Source of the DNA: Shewanella psychropiezotolerans
GTDB taxonomy: Bacteria > Pseudomonadota > Gammaproteobacteria > Enterobacterales > Shewanellaceae
Assembly (NCBI RefSeq): GCF_007197555.1
Contig: NZ_CP041614.1
Span: 4,084,001-4,148,000 of the forward strand
Reading direction: 5' to 3'
DNA: 64,000 bases
Below, piece by piece: positions 11,576-21,335 of the stretch (its first letter is position 1; each line of letters begins with the position of its first letter). The notes beneath the pieces were generated by a model. The model did no database searches and had not been told where the DNA came from. It saw nothing but the letters and a program-made list of their open reading frames with translations. The position numbers and the translations under genes are program-made.

Positions 11576-12091
11576 TTAATCGTTAGTGGTCGTTTGAGCG
11601 GTGACTTTATTTGCAGTTGATGTCCCCATAAACGCGCGCCATCTCTGAGTCAGACTAACAAGTTGTCCGGTTAATAAGACCATGGAGTAACCAAGCAGTG
11701 CGCCCAGTATTAATGCTGGCAAAATATTGGAAATATCACCAACCATAGCGAAAGTAATACAGCAACCGATAAAGGCGCCGGGAATGAAGGCGAGTTTATG
11801 ATAGCTTGCTTGAAGACACATGCCAGATGTGACGATACCTGTGAGTAAATACCCCACAAAAGCCGACTCAAAATAACCACTGCCGCTGATCACGATCCAG
11901 GCCCAAAACACACCCGACAGGTTAGTTGCCCAACTCATGAGTACGCCTTGAAAACCTGGTTTAGGTTGAGCGAAATAGGTACTACAGGCTAGAAAGCCTA
12001 TCCAAGTGACTAGACTGAATGAATCGGCGACGCCGGCCCAAACAGCCGCAAGTAGACCCGCCGAAATGGCGACTTGCCAACGATTTTCCAT
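11576..12091 (-). CDS. DUF1097-family inner-membrane protein
   Basis: A 171-residue protein of about six hydrophobic segments (for example LVTWIGFLACSTYF and LPALILGALLGYSMVLLTG). The pattern fits the DUF1097 family (YcdZ-like), whose function is unknown. The ATG at 12091 has GAGGGG nine bases upstream and is preferred over an upstream ATG at 12106. It precedes the chemoreceptor on the same strand, with about 60 bases between them. Confidence 0.7.
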   Translation of the reverse strand: MENRWQVAISAGLLAAVWAGVADSFSLVTWIGFLACSTYFAQPKPGFQGVLMSWATNLSGVFWAWIVISGSGYFESAFVGYLLTGIVTSGMCLQASYHKLAFIPGAFIGCCITFAMVGDISNILPALILGALLGYSMVLLTGQLVSLTQRWRAFMGTSTANKVTAQTTTND

Positions 12092-12106
12092 GTATTGACC
12101 CCTCAT

Positions 12107-12468
12107 TACATAGGAAGAAGGCCAATTCTTATTTTTGATTGACCATTTTGTTGATTAAATTACTCCCTTTTGTAAAACAAAAATAGGATCTAGGACATAA
12201 ACTCAGTATTAACTGCTGTTTAATTGGGCTCATGTCGCACTAATCAAGCATAAAGTTAACATTAAGACCATTTTACAGCATGCTTTTACTCATGACTAAA
12301 ATGAAATTTGTAGTAATAAGACTAAATTTCATTCGCTGCAGCATTCAAAGAAATAGACGATTGCCTAAACACAAAAACGTAGAACTAGGCGATAGCCCCT
12401 AGGCTCGGGGATCACCAATGCAACCACAGACAAATAGGATTTTATCATTAGTTCCTGGCTTCCTAGTT
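12107..12468. other. Intergenic region upstream of the DUF1097 gene
   Basis: Apart from the GMC remnant at 12345-12438, no gene or clear signal is visible in this 360-base AT-rich stretch, which should hold the DUF1097 promoter. Confidence 0.4.
12345..12438 (-). pseudogene. Decayed copy of the C-terminal end of the neighbouring GMC oxidoreductase
   Basis: Read on the minus strand, this stretch gives LFVC, then a degraded middle, then GLSPSSTFLCLGNRLFL and a stop. It parallels LFVC...GLPPSYTLLCLGHRLGRYLS at the end of the intact gene that stops at 12469. DNA blocks such as GCCTAAACACA and CCACAGACAAA are nearly the same in both. Only about 30 codons are detectable. It is a 3'-end duplication or the last trace of a second gene copy. 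Confidence 0.65.
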
Positions 12469-13821
12469 TCATGATAGGTATCGACCTAAACGATGGCCTA
12501 AACACAGAAGCGTATAACTCGGAGGAAGCCCCCAGGACTCAGGAATGACCGAGGCGTCACAGACAAACAAGCCTTTGACTCCCGTCTCCAGATTTTCATC
12601 CACCAGTTCACCTATCTTGGCGCCGCCCCCGGGATGTGCAGCAAAGTGATGACTATTAAATATCTTAGTCGCCCCCGCCTCAGTCAGAATACTTCGGGCA
12701 AGCTCAGTACCACGAGCCAGCCTGAATTTATCATCTGAGGTCAGTGATTTATTGAGCCATTTCTGACTTATTTTCCCGCCCAGCTCATCTTTAACCTTCA
12801 CCATGATACTTAAGGTTTTGTCGTGTGCCATAAGCCTGTCTACGCGACCCACTTGCGTCGCAAACGCCAGATACAAAGGCTTAGGCAAGGTGAGATCCGC
12901 AAGCGTTATACCTTCATCGCTCAAATGCATGCCTGCGGCCATGGGGATCTCTTGCCCGCCCATCTGATCTGGGTTGCACTCCAGATCATTCACCGTTCCC
13001 ATCACGGCAATCACAGGGTCGACAAAGTAATCTTTACCAGCTTGATCAAAACCGAATGTATCTAAACCCACTGATGCTAAACATGAGTTCTGCAATATTC
13101 TCGGCGAGCCCACGCCACCCGCCGCAAGAATGACCTTGTCCCCAAGCAGAGTATGCACACTGCCAGCTTGATGATATTCGACGCCTAGGACCCGCCCATC
13201 TCTTTGTAATACCCGCGTCACCTTAGCTTTCGTCACTAAGGCCGCTGCGCTCTTTATGGCTGAATCGACAAATTCACGCGCCGTCCATTTGGCATCAAAG
13301 GGGCAACCATAGGTACAGCGATGACAAGATGCACGGCATTTATCTATATGGACAAATTTCTGCAATTTCTGCCAATCGTGTCCTAGAGACAACGCCCCCT
13401 GATGGATCCGGCCCGCTAACGGGCCAATAAGATGATCGGGCAAGGTATTGATGGGCAGCTCTTGACTCATGGCCGCTAAGTCTTGTGTCAGGTCTATGCC
13501 GTACTTTTGAAACATGGCTAGCGGCGGTGCCATGGCCGTAGCAAAGTTAATCGCCGAGCTGCCGCCGACGGTAATGCCACGCATCAGCAGTGACATGTCG
13601 GCATGCATCAAAGCTCCTCGGCCCGGAATTCCGGCAATCTTCACCATCTGAGACAATTGACCAGTCAGAGGTGCATCATCGCCCCATTCCAGCATCACCA
13701 CAGATTGCCCGACTTCGGCGAGTTTTTTAGCCACACTTGCACCACCCGGTCCTGTTCCAACTATGATGACATCGACTCTTTCTGTATCAGGCTGCTTGCC
13801 ATTCCCTACCAAGTTGCACAC
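12469..13821 (-). CDS. GMC-family FAD-dependent oxidoreductase
   Basis: A 450-residue flavoprotein. The FAD-binding Rossmann motif VGTGPGGASVAKKLAE is at about 21-36 and the GMC-type GITVGGSSAINFA at about 82. A four-cysteine cluster C162, C166, C169, C173 (CRASCHRCTYGC) looks ferredoxin-like. The C-terminal GMC histidine region is HHFAAHPGGGAKIG, followed by DASVIPESWGLPPS. The family oxidises alcohols, sugars or sterols; the substrate here is unknown. The start is a GTG with AGAGG just upstream and is uncertain. Same strand as the molybdenum hydroxylase genes but separated from them by a terminator, so probably its own unit. Confidence 0.8.
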   Translation of the reverse strand: MCNLVGNGKQPDTERVDVIIVGTGPGGASVAKKLAEVGQSVVMLEWGDDAPLTGQLSQMVKIAGIPGRGALMHADMSLLMRGITVGGSSAINFATAMAPPLAMFQKYGIDLTQDLAAMSQELPINTLPDHLIGPLAGRIHQGALSLGHDWQKLQKFVHIDKCRASCHRCTYGCPFDAKWTAREFVDSAIKSAAALVTKAKVTRVLQRDGRVLGVEYHQAGSVHTLLGDKVILAAGGVGSPRILQNSCLASVGLDTFGFDQAGKDYFVDPVIAVMGTVNDLECNPDQMGGQEIPMAAGMHLSDEGITLADLTLPKPLYLAFATQVGRVDRLMAHDKTLSIMVKVKDELGGKISQKWLNKSLTSDDKFRLARGTELARSILTEAGATKIFNSHHFAAHPGGGAKIGELVDENLETGVKGLFVCDASVIPESWGLPPSYTLLCLGHRLGRYLS

Positions 13822-14123
13822 CCTCTTATTTTTAAAGTTTGAAATACCAACCTCATTAAATATTTTCTCAGTTCAGAGCCACTCAGGATTTTCAATTCAA
13901 GGCGCATTGATGTAAAAATGGTTATTCCCTTTTAAGTCAGTGAAACACAGAAGTGGAATGCCTGAGAGGCTCACGTAGTGCGGGTTTCAAAGCACTTTAT
14001 GCTACGTTACATGTTCTCGATATAGAATCACTATTAGCTTCAAACATTCGCCTTGCCTACAGCACTCTGAACTCCCGCTGAACGATCACATATTTAATAG
14101 GGTTGGTATAATACGAGCCAAAG
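13822..14123. other. Gene-free region between the iorB terminator and the GMC gene
   Basis: About 300 bases with no open frame or repeat that I can support; probably the GMC promoter region. Confidence 0.35.
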
Positions 14124-14152
14124 AAAAAAATACCAGTCAAACTGACTGGTAT
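14124..14152 (-). terminator. Terminator of the iorAB operon
   Basis: A perfect 10-bp stem (ATACCAGTCA with TGACTGGTAT, 3-base loop) is preceded on the plus strand by seven A, giving a U-run for minus-strand transcripts. It lies 40 bases past the iorB stop. Confidence 0.85.
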
Positions 14153-14192
14153 TGCTATTTTTCAACAAAGTCCGATAAGCAGAGTTAATTGC

Positions 14193-16438
14193 TTACACCT
14201 TAAGCTGCTTACTCACGGGTAGGTCTCGTATTCTCATTCCTGAGGCCGCAAAGATTGCGTTGGTCAGGCTAGGCGCGACCGGAGGAACGCCTGGTTCGCC
14301 TACGCCTGCCGGCGGCGCATCAGACTCGATAATAATAATCTCGATTTCAGGACATTGGGGCATTCTCAACATAGGGTAGTCATGAAAGTTTGACTGCACT
14401 ACCTTGCCCTCTTTAAAGTCTATCTCCCCCATCATGGCCAAACTCAAGCCAAACATCACCGCGCCTTCGGTCTGAGATTTAACTCTGTCAGGATTGACCA
14501 CAGTGCCAGCATCTATGGCTGATATCGCCTTTAGCACTTTCAACTGCTTATCCTTGGAGACTTCGACGAATAAAGCCGTTGCCACGAAAGCGGTGAAACT
14601 TCTGTGAACCGCAAAGCCCCAACCTTGGTTATCACCCGCAGTGCCTGCTTTTTCCATGGCCTGCTCTACCGCATCGATTACGCCTCGATATCTGGCAATG
14701 TCCACAGGGTGACGGGCAAGATCTTCGCCATAGTTACCGTATTTAAACTCTTGATTGGTAAAGGTCTCTTGGCGCACATCACCAAGCAGTTCTTTCCACA
14801 TCACAGTGCTGGGCTTATTGGCCTTCACTGCAAGCTCATCGACGAAGCTGCCGATGCCGAAGGCATGCTGAATGTTACACACTGAGCGCATCCAACCTAT
14901 ACGGGTATGAGCCTCGGCCTTAACAGCTTCACACCTTAAGCTCTTGACCGCTAGCGGCACATCGACAAAACCTAAGTCCAGCTCCCAGCCCGCGGGGTAA
15001 TCTGCGCCTTCGGAGAAGGTTGAGCCTATGCTCGGGAAACCTGAGCGCTGCAGTATCGCCTCTGGCATATTATCAGTGCCAATTTTTGCCTGATAAAGCT
15101 GAGCACTGATCGCATGCAAATAGCCATTTTGGATCTCATCTTCACGGCTCCAACATACCTTGATGGGCTTGCCTGCTTTTTTAGACAACAAAGCCGCCTC
15201 GACGCAGTAATCAGGCTTAGACTTACGCCCAAAACCGCCGCCAAGCAAGGTGACATTCACCTTTACTTGCTCCTCTTTAAGCCCTAAGGCACTTGCCACG
15301 TTCTGCTGTACACTTTGAGGTGTCTGAGTCGATGCCCACACTTCACAGCCATTCTTAGTCACATTTGCCGTGGCCGATGGTGCTTCCATTGGTGCATGAG
15401 CAAGATAAGGCACGCTATACAAGGCGCTGATGGTACTTTCTTTAGGCCAGTCCGTGACCTCTTTTCCTTGCTGGCGCATCAACTTTCCGGGCTGACTGAC
15501 CCGCTCTTTTAGCAAAAAAAGATACGCTTGAGAGTCATGGCTATCATTGCTCGAATCTGTCCATTCAATCTTTAACGCCTTGCGTCCCTCAAGAGCGCTC
15601 CAGCTATTACTGGCAATAACCGCGACGCCACCTAAGGGATAAAACATGGGTGCGCCTTTCGTCGCTGACAGCTGAATAACGTCTACAACCCCAGCTACTT
15701 TTCTGGCTGCGCTATCATCGAGTTTAGCCACTTCACTACCAAACACTGGGGGCGAGTGATACTCGCACACAGCATGCCGTCTACCTGCACATCATAACCA
15801 TATTGCGCCTTACCCGTGAGCATGTCCTGCATGTCGACAATAGCGTGAGACGCACCTATATGTGTGTACTCTTTGGGAGATTTAAGGGGCAAGGTTTCAA
15901 CATCTGGCAACTTCACTTTTGACGCCGCCATGGCGAGTTCACCAAAACTGGCACTCTTGCCCGATTTAGCATGATTCACTCGGTTGTTGCTCGTCGAAAC
16001 TTGCGTTATCAGGACCTGCCATTTATCTGCGGCGGCTTGTTCGAGCATGGTTCTGGCCATGGCCCCCATCTCACGCATCTTATCGAAGCCTTTACGAATA
16101 CTGCGTGAACCATCGGTATTTTGACTGCCGTAACGCTTATCGGCCAGGCCCTGAACCACAACCACATTATCCCAGTCGGCACCTAACTCATCCGCCAGGA
16201 CCTGAGCTATGCCGGTACGGATCCCTTGGCCCATCTCAGAGCGGTGACAGGTCAGATACACCTTGTTATCTTCACCGATAGCAATAAATAAATTGAGGCG
16301 TGACTCTGCGCTTTGAGCCATCACCATGGGGCTCCAACCTAGGCCACTGGCTCCCAATGCCAGGCCGCCTCCTGTGGCACCGAAAAGCTTAAGTACATCA
16401 CGACGGCTAAAATTCTGCGTAGCTGTGAATGAACTCAT
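14193..16438 (-). pseudogene. iorB: Isoquinoline 1-oxidoreductase-like beta subunit (molybdopterin-binding), frameshifted
   Basis: About 748 residues when rejoined. The N-terminus carries a twin-arginine signal (SRRDVLKLFGATGGGLALGA), so the enzyme would be exported folded. It is followed by xanthine-dehydrogenase-family molybdopterin-binding blocks (SEMGQGIRTGIAQVLADELG, GGGFGRKSKPD, GEPGVPPVAPSLTNAIF). The frame breaks at a C5 run (plus-strand G at 15748-15752). A sixth base restores ITRPPVFGSEVAKL across the join. The first part runs from 16438 to 15695, the second from about 15770 to 14193. The ATG overlaps the iorA stop (ATGA). The product is nonfunctional if the shift is real. Confidence 0.8.
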
Positions 16439-16941
16439 GCGGTCACCTCCTGCTCATCACTTTTCACATCGCTATGCTGTGCAAAAGTTTGCTGACCGGA
16501 AGCTGATTTAATGGCTGATTTGATGCGGGTATACGTGCCACAACGACAAATGTTCCCCGCCATAGCTTCATCGATATCGCTATCGCTGGGCTTGCGGTTT
16601 TGGCTTAACAGCGCCGCCGCCGACATCAACTGCCCGGATTGACAGTAACCACATTGGGGGACCTTATGCTCCGTCCATGCTTGCTTGAGCTTATCCGCCT
16701 CAAGGCCTTCTATGGTAGTTAGCTCTTTGCCTTGCACTTGGCTCAAACTGGTTAAGCAAGCTCGAGCAGGCTTACCGTCAACGTGAATAGTACAAGCGCC
16801 GCAAAGGCCCGCACCGCAACCATATTTAGTACCGGTCAGGCCCAGCATATCACGCACGGCCCACAAGACTGGCATCTTAGGATCGGCGTCCACCTGGAAC
16901 AGCTTGCCATTAATTTTCAGTGTCAGATCGGTATCAGACAT
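16435..16941 (-). CDS. iorA: Isoquinoline 1-oxidoreductase-like alpha subunit, (2Fe-2S)-binding
   Basis: This 168-residue protein has two 2Fe-2S clusters: C42, C47, C50, C62 (plant-ferredoxin type, [10 protein letters not shown]) and C97, C100, C132, C134 ([10 protein letters not shown] and ICRCG). This is the standard small subunit of xanthine dehydrogenase-family molybdenum hydroxylases, passing electrons from the Mo site. It overlaps iorB by four bases (ATGA) and follows xdhC by 25 bases, so the order xdhC-iorA-iorB is one transcript. Confidence 0.88.
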   Translation of the reverse strand: MSDTDLTLKINGKLFQVDADPKMPVLWAVRDMLGLTGTKYGCGAGLCGACTIHVDGKPARACLTSLSQVQGKELTTIEGLEADKLKQAWTEHKVPQCGYCQSGQLMSAAALLSQNRKPSDSDIDEAMAGNICRCGTYTRIKSAIKSASGQQTFAQHSDVKSDEQEVTA

Positions 16942-16966
16942 TACACACTCCTTGTTTGTTTAACCT

Positions 16967-17992
16967 TCATAGCATTACCTTATCGAGAGAGACCTGCTCT
17001 GCTTTATGAAATACACCATGGCACTGAGACAAGATGCTCAAGGCCACAGATTCGGGAAGCTCCCCTCCCAGGGCAATACCTGCGGGTGCCGCAAACGGGC
17101 AGCTAAAATCAGCTAGCGACAACCCAGATTTTTTCAATACTTTATCTCGCCTATGAGCTGGCCCCAATAACGCCACATACAGAATATTTTCTGAAACCTG
17201 GCAGGCAAATACTAATGCCTTGGCATCTAACTCAAGGTTGTGCTGCATGATAATGACTCCATCTAAATTATCAGCGAAGTTATCAGGTAGATCGTCTATC
17301 GAATGCTTAAATATTTTGGCTCCAGGAAAATCATAATTTCTGGCATAACTGGCTCTTTCATCAATAAGATCAATCTGCCAGCCTAGATTAAGCGCCATCG
17401 ACACCATAGGCTGGGCATCTAAACCGCCACCAAATATGGCAATCCTAAACCTGGGCCGCATGGGCACGACCAGCTCGCTTCTATCGGTTTGCAAGATCCC
17501 TGCTCGCGTAAAGTTATCGACAGAAAATGCGGCATCGCAATACTCGACAATTTTAGCGCTGACATTAGCCAGATCAGTATCTCTTCTGGGCAGAGTCAAT
17601 TGATAAAAGAAGGACTCACCTTTATGTAACTGCTCGGCAAGCTGATGAAAATGCAGATAATGGTTATCTCGGCTCAGTGGCACTAACATGAGATCTACGA
17701 TGCCACCGCAACCTAAGTGATAACTCGCATCGGTTTCATCGCTGGCATCATATTGCACCAGCATGGCTTGCCTTTTCTGTATCGCCATCTGTGCATGGCG
17801 TCTCAAGTCACCCTCTAAGCAGCCACCACTAAGCATACCAATCGCACGCCCCAAGGGGTGAAACAGCATCATGGCACCGGGTTTACGGTAAGAAGAACCT
17901 TGTACTCGAGTAATGATGGCCAGCACCCAGTCATCGGTTGGCGCAGACTGCCAATGGGAGAGAATATCTTCGATATGATGGGACATATCCAT
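16967..17992 (-). CDS. XdhC/CoxI-family molybdenum cofactor insertion protein
   Basis: A 341-residue protein with the N-terminal XdhC_CoxI motif (AIITRVQGSSYRKPGAMMLF, then GMLSGGCLEGDL) and a C-terminal Rossmann-type domain (IAIFGGGLDAQPMV). XdhC proteins bind and sulfurate molybdenum cofactor before insertion into the large subunit. As first gene of the iorAB operon it is the dedicated maturation factor. All family hallmarks are present and the frame is intact, unlike the large subunit it should serve. Confidence 0.85.
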   Translation of the reverse strand: MDMSHHIEDILSHWQSAPTDDWVLAIITRVQGSSYRKPGAMMLFHPLGRAIGMLSGGCLEGDLRRHAQMAIQKRQAMLVQYDASDETDASYHLGCGGIVDLMLVPLSRDNHYLHFHQLAEQLHKGESFFYQLTLPRRDTDLANVSAKIVEYCDAAFSVDNFTRAGILQTDRSELVVPMRPRFRIAIFGGGLDAQPMVSMALNLGWQIDLIDERASYARNYDFPGAKIFKHSIDDLPDNFADNLDGVIIMQHNLELDAKALVFACQVSENILYVALLGPAHRRDKVLKKSGLSLADFSCPFAAPAGIALGGELPESVALSILSQCHGVFHKAEQVSLDKVML

Positions 17993-18087
17993 TTGTCTCT
18001 TATTGTTATCGATACAGAAAATCTAAGCTAACAGAGATGTTTAATGGAGTGAATAGCCAATACATTGCAAAATATTTCAGCTTAAAG

Positions 18088-18732
18088 TTAGCTAAACAGC
18101 TGATCTGCCACGAAAGGATTTTGATCTCGCTCAGTGCCGAACGTCGAAATGGGACCATGACCAGGAATAAACTCCACATCACGGCCCAATGGCCAAAGGG
18201 TTTGGGTAATTGAATGGATCAAGTCTTGATGATTTGACTGAGGAAAGTCGGTGCGACCAATTGAGCCATGAAACAACACATCACCCACCCATGCAGTACA
18301 GCTGCTGGCCGAGAAAAACACTATGTGGCCCGGTGTGTGCCCCGGACAATGCAGCACCTCTAACGTCAAAGCACCTAAGGTCACGGTATCACCGCTTTCA
18401 AGATATTGCGTCGGCGCGAATGGCTCACAATGCACAAATCCAAAATGCTTGCTTTGCTCTGCTAGATTCTCTAACCAGAAACTATCGGCCTTGTGCGGAC
18501 CTATGATAGGTATGCCAGCATGCTCGGATAGTTTCTTAGCCGCACCTACGTGATCGATATGACCATGGGTCAATAGTACTTTTTCCAGCTTAACCCCAAG
18601 CTTGTCCACCTCAGTCAATATTCGGTCCATATCTCCGCCAGGATCCACTACGGCTGCGGCCTTAGTTTTGTCACACCAGATAAGGCTGCAATTTTGCTGA
18701 AATGGGGTGACTGGGATAATCTGGTACTTCAT
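18088..18732 (-). CDS. MBL-fold metallohydrolase (YcbL / glyoxalase II-like)
   Basis: A 214-residue metallo-beta-lactamase-fold enzyme. THGHIDHVGAAKKL supplies the HxHxDH metal motif, LHCPGHTPGHIVFF the next histidine, and VGDVLFHGSIGRTDFP the bridging aspartate. It ends with a VEFIPGHGP motif. Small members of this group hydrolyse thioesters such as S-lactoylglutathione. It stands alone on the minus strand, divergent from the S33 peptidase. The FNR-type site lies 160 bases upstream of its start. Confidence 0.83.
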   Translation of the reverse strand: MKYQIIPVTPFQQNCSLIWCDKTKAAAVVDPGGDMDRILTEVDKLGVKLEKVLLTHGHIDHVGAAKKLSEHAGIPIIGPHKADSFWLENLAEQSKHFGFVHCEPFAPTQYLESGDTVTLGALTLEVLHCPGHTPGHIVFFSASSCTAWVGDVLFHGSIGRTDFPQSNHQDLIHSITQTLWPLGRDVEFIPGHGPISTFGTERDQNPFVADQLFS

Positions 18733-19057
18733 AGGTTTCCGCCTAAAGCTAGCTATCTAATTCGGGGATGTTAAATGACTCTTTAATAAGAGGTGTTAAT
18801 ACAAGAGATTGGCATTCTCTACAAGTACCTTTGCATATTAAGTTAAGGTTAAGCCAAGTTCACTATTTTCTCTCTCGGGTATGCGCATAAATTGATCTAG
18901 ATCAATTTATATCAAGCCAGCCTAAATTATCACGCAATTTTTAAACTTTGTATCTGCAGTGATTTTGTATACAATTTGCCAATAAACACGTTCTGCTCAC
19001 CATTGTAGTGAGACACATAATGAGCATCAATTTCTAACTCTATTGTACAAGGCCTCC
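18733..19057. other. Divergent regulatory region between the MBL hydrolase and S33 peptidase
   Basis: No gene is present. The region is AT-rich and contains the FNR-type palindrome at 18887-18910 with promoter-like TTTGTATACAAT sequence to its right. Confidence 0.5.
18887..18910. promoter_or_regulatory. FNR/EtrA-type operator
   Basis: TTGATCTAGATCAA (18892-18905) matches the FNR consensus TTGAT-N4-ATCAA exactly and sits inside a perfect 24-base palindrome. It lies between the divergent MBL-fold and S33-peptidase genes, about 150-160 bases from each start, so either or both could respond to oxygen. Confidence 0.7.
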
Positions 19058-20347
19058 ATGAAATCTGACTTAACGTTTGCAGGATTAACAGCCATAAAGC
19101 ACAGCTTCTCACTCCCTTTAGATTATGCCAATCCCAAAGGCGAGCAGATCAAAGTATTCGCTCGTGAGCTGGTTTCCCCTGAGAACCAAGACAAACAACT
19201 TCCATACCTGGTATTTTTTCAAGGTGGTCCAGGTTTCGGGGCAATTCGCCCCGCCGCCAATGGAGGCTGGATTAAGCGCGCACTGACAGAGTTCAAAGTC
19301 TTACTACTCGATCAACGTGGCACGGGCCTCTCTACCCCTGTGAGTTATCTGAGCCTGAATCATATGGACTCAGAAGAGCAAGCCCAATACCTGACGCATT
19401 TTCGCGCCGATAATATCATCCGTGATGCCGAAGCGATACGTGCTCAGCTTTGCCCAGATGAACAATGGAGCATCTTAGGCCAAAGTTTCGGTGGTTTTTG
19501 TGTACTTAAATACTTAAATGATGCACCACAAGGATTAAAGGAAGCTTATATCACTGGCGGCATGCCATCACTGACCCGCCACGCAGATGAAGTATACCAA
19601 GCCACCTACAAACGAGTGTTAGCGAAAAACCAAGACTTCTTTAAGCGCTTCAGCGATGCCCAGACACTTATCACTCAGCTAGCCGAGCACATCAGTAACA
19701 ATGTGGTCCGTATCGCCACGGGTGAACGACTCACCGTCGAGATGCTACAGCTACTCGGGCTTAACATAGGCATGGAGCAAGGCCCAGAATTGGTTTACTA
19801 CTTGCTTGAACAGGCACTTATCGAAACTGAGTCAGGTACAGAGGTTAACCCGCTTTTTCTGGGACAATTCTGCCAGCAGCTCGATTTCAACACCAACCCT
19901 ATTTTTGCCCTACTCCACGAGAGTATCTACTGCCAGCAAAGCGCCGCAAATTGGTCGGCTCAGCGCGTTCGCGGCCAATATGATGAATTTAACTATGAGT
20001 CAGGCAAGCCCTTCCTGTTTACCGGCGAGATGGTCTACCCTTGGTTTTTCGAGCAGTTCACTAATCTTAAGCCACTCAAACATACCGCCAACTTACTCGC
20101 GGAAAAATCTGATTGGTCACAGCTATATGACTTAGACACCCTAGCGAACAACCAGGTGCCCGTCGCAGCAGCCATCTACAGCGAAGATATGTTTGTCGAG
20201 ATGAACTACAGCCTGGAAACCGCCAAGCAAGTAGGCGAGCTAAAGTATTGGTTAACGTCTGAGTATGAGCACAACGGCATCCGCATGGATGGCGAGCATA
20301 TTCTTGATAAACTGATAGCACTCAATCGTGGCAAGCAGCTGCGATAG
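19058..20347 (+). CDS. Alpha/beta hydrolase, S33 family (proline iminopeptidase-like)
   Basis: A 429-residue hydrolase with the oxyanion motif FFQGGPGFGA (about 50), DQRGTGLS (about 88) and the nucleophile elbow GQSFGG (about 145), and a C-terminal His region (EYEHNGIRMDG). The fold and motifs are those of proline iminopeptidase / prolyl aminopeptidase enzymes that remove N-terminal proline from peptides in the cytoplasm. No signal peptide. ATG at 19058 with AAGG upstream is preferred to a TTG at 19043. A decayed copy of its 3' end lies at 24969-25063. Confidence 0.85.
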   Translation: MKSDLTFAGLTAIKHSFSLPLDYANPKGEQIKVFARELVSPENQDKQLPYLVFFQGGPGFGAIRPAANGGWIKRALTEFKVLLLDQRGTGLSTPVSYLSLNHMDSEEQAQYLTHFRADNIIRDAEAIRAQLCPDEQWSILGQSFGGFCVLKYLNDAPQGLKEAYITGGMPSLTRHADEVYQATYKRVLAKNQDFFKRFSDAQTLITQLAEHISNNVVRIATGERLTVEMLQLLGLNIGMEQGPELVYYLLEQALIETESGTEVNPLFLGQFCQQLDFNTNPIFALLHESIYCQQSAANWSAQRVRGQYDEFNYESGKPFLFTGEMVYPWFFEQFTNLKPLKHTANLLAEKSDWSQLYDLDTLANNQVPVAAAIYSEDMFVEMNYSLETAKQVGELKYWLTSEYEHNGIRMDGEHILDKLIALNRGKQLR

Positions 20348-20504
20348 CTGATACCACTCACAAGGGGTGACAACAATCCTCACAAAGGAGGGACTTGTGG
20401 GATAACAAGTTTCAAATATCTTTTTTGTGAGTTCATTGGCGGTTTGGTACTTGGTTAGTTTACTAAGTACCCTAGTGTTATGTTTATTTGTCACCTTGTT
20501 AGTT

Positions 20505-20984
20505 TCATGACTCTGCCAACTCGGTTAATTTCGAACCTGTTAGTTGATAGCCTATCCACTCATCTTTTGATTTAGCACCAAGAGATTTATAAACATTAAT
20601 TGCAGGCTCATTCCAACCAAGAACATTCCACTCAAATCGCCCACATCCATTATCAACAGTAATTTTTGCTAGATGTTTAAGGAGAGTTTTTCCAGCTCCA
20701 CTGCCACGCTCAGTATGAGTAACATACAAATTTTCAAGATAGAGACCATGCTTCCCTAACCAAGTTGAGTAATTAAAAAAGTAAACTGAAAAACCCATAG
20801 GACAGCCTTCTTTCTCACAAATTACAGCTGTTGTTGTAGAATTTTCACCAAAAATTGAATCTTGAATACATAATTATGTTGCCACAACTTCATGTTCAGA
20901 TTTTTCATATTTTGCTAGTTCTTTAACAAATCCCAGAATTAGACTGGAATCATCTTTATTAGCGTCTCGTATTACAATAGACAT
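20505..20984 (-). pseudogene. GNAT-family N-acetyltransferase broken by an in-frame stop
   Basis: Reading from ATG at 20984 gives MSIVIRDANKDDSSLILGF, a typical GNAT start, but codon 37 is TAA (20874-20876). The same frame then continues through ENLYVTHTERGSGAGKTLLK, the acetyl-CoA-binding motif, to WNEPAINVYKSLGAKSKDEW and a stop at 20505. Total length without the stop would be 159 residues, normal for the family. A second start at 20798 could yield only the C-terminal 97 residues. Substrate unknown. Confidence 0.75.
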
Positions 20985-21335
20985 TAACACTCCTTTTTGA
21001 AACTACGCCGCAATAAACAACTAAGTAATACTTGGCTCAAATGAACAATCGTCAGCAATGACACAGCTTGAAAATAATAAGACCAATACCAGTATATTTC
21101 CCCCAGGCAATGACACTTTTTTCTAGAGACAACCGAAAGTTAAGACTCGCCTGATTCAAAAATATGCCATTAGCATTGGGCTGCCCAAGTTGTTTCCTTA
21201 AACGACAGAGTCCCCAAATGACATAAAACGGTGAAGTTATCCTCACTTCCTAATCTAAACTCGATTGTAGCGGAATAGAGTTGGAGTAGAAACTAACGCT
21301 TAGCTGAACCAAGAATAAAATAGGTTTAATCAATA
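20985..21335. other. Gene-free region
   Basis: About 350 bases between the broken GNAT gene and the alcohol dehydrogenase-like gene. I see no conserved frame or clear structure. Confidence 0.3.

Noticed and set aside
20348..20420. Terminator after the S33 peptidase
   Set aside because: CCTCACAAA...CTTGTGGG can pair, but the stem is imperfect and there is no adjacent T-run.
20348..21000. Integron cassette with attC around the broken GNAT gene
   Set aside because: A hairpin (GGTACTTGG...CTAAGTACC) precedes AGTGTTATG, but I could not find paired core sites on both sides.
21052..21246. 64-codon minus-strand frame in the 21 kb gap
   Set aside because: No recognisable domain, poor start context, and nothing to support expression.
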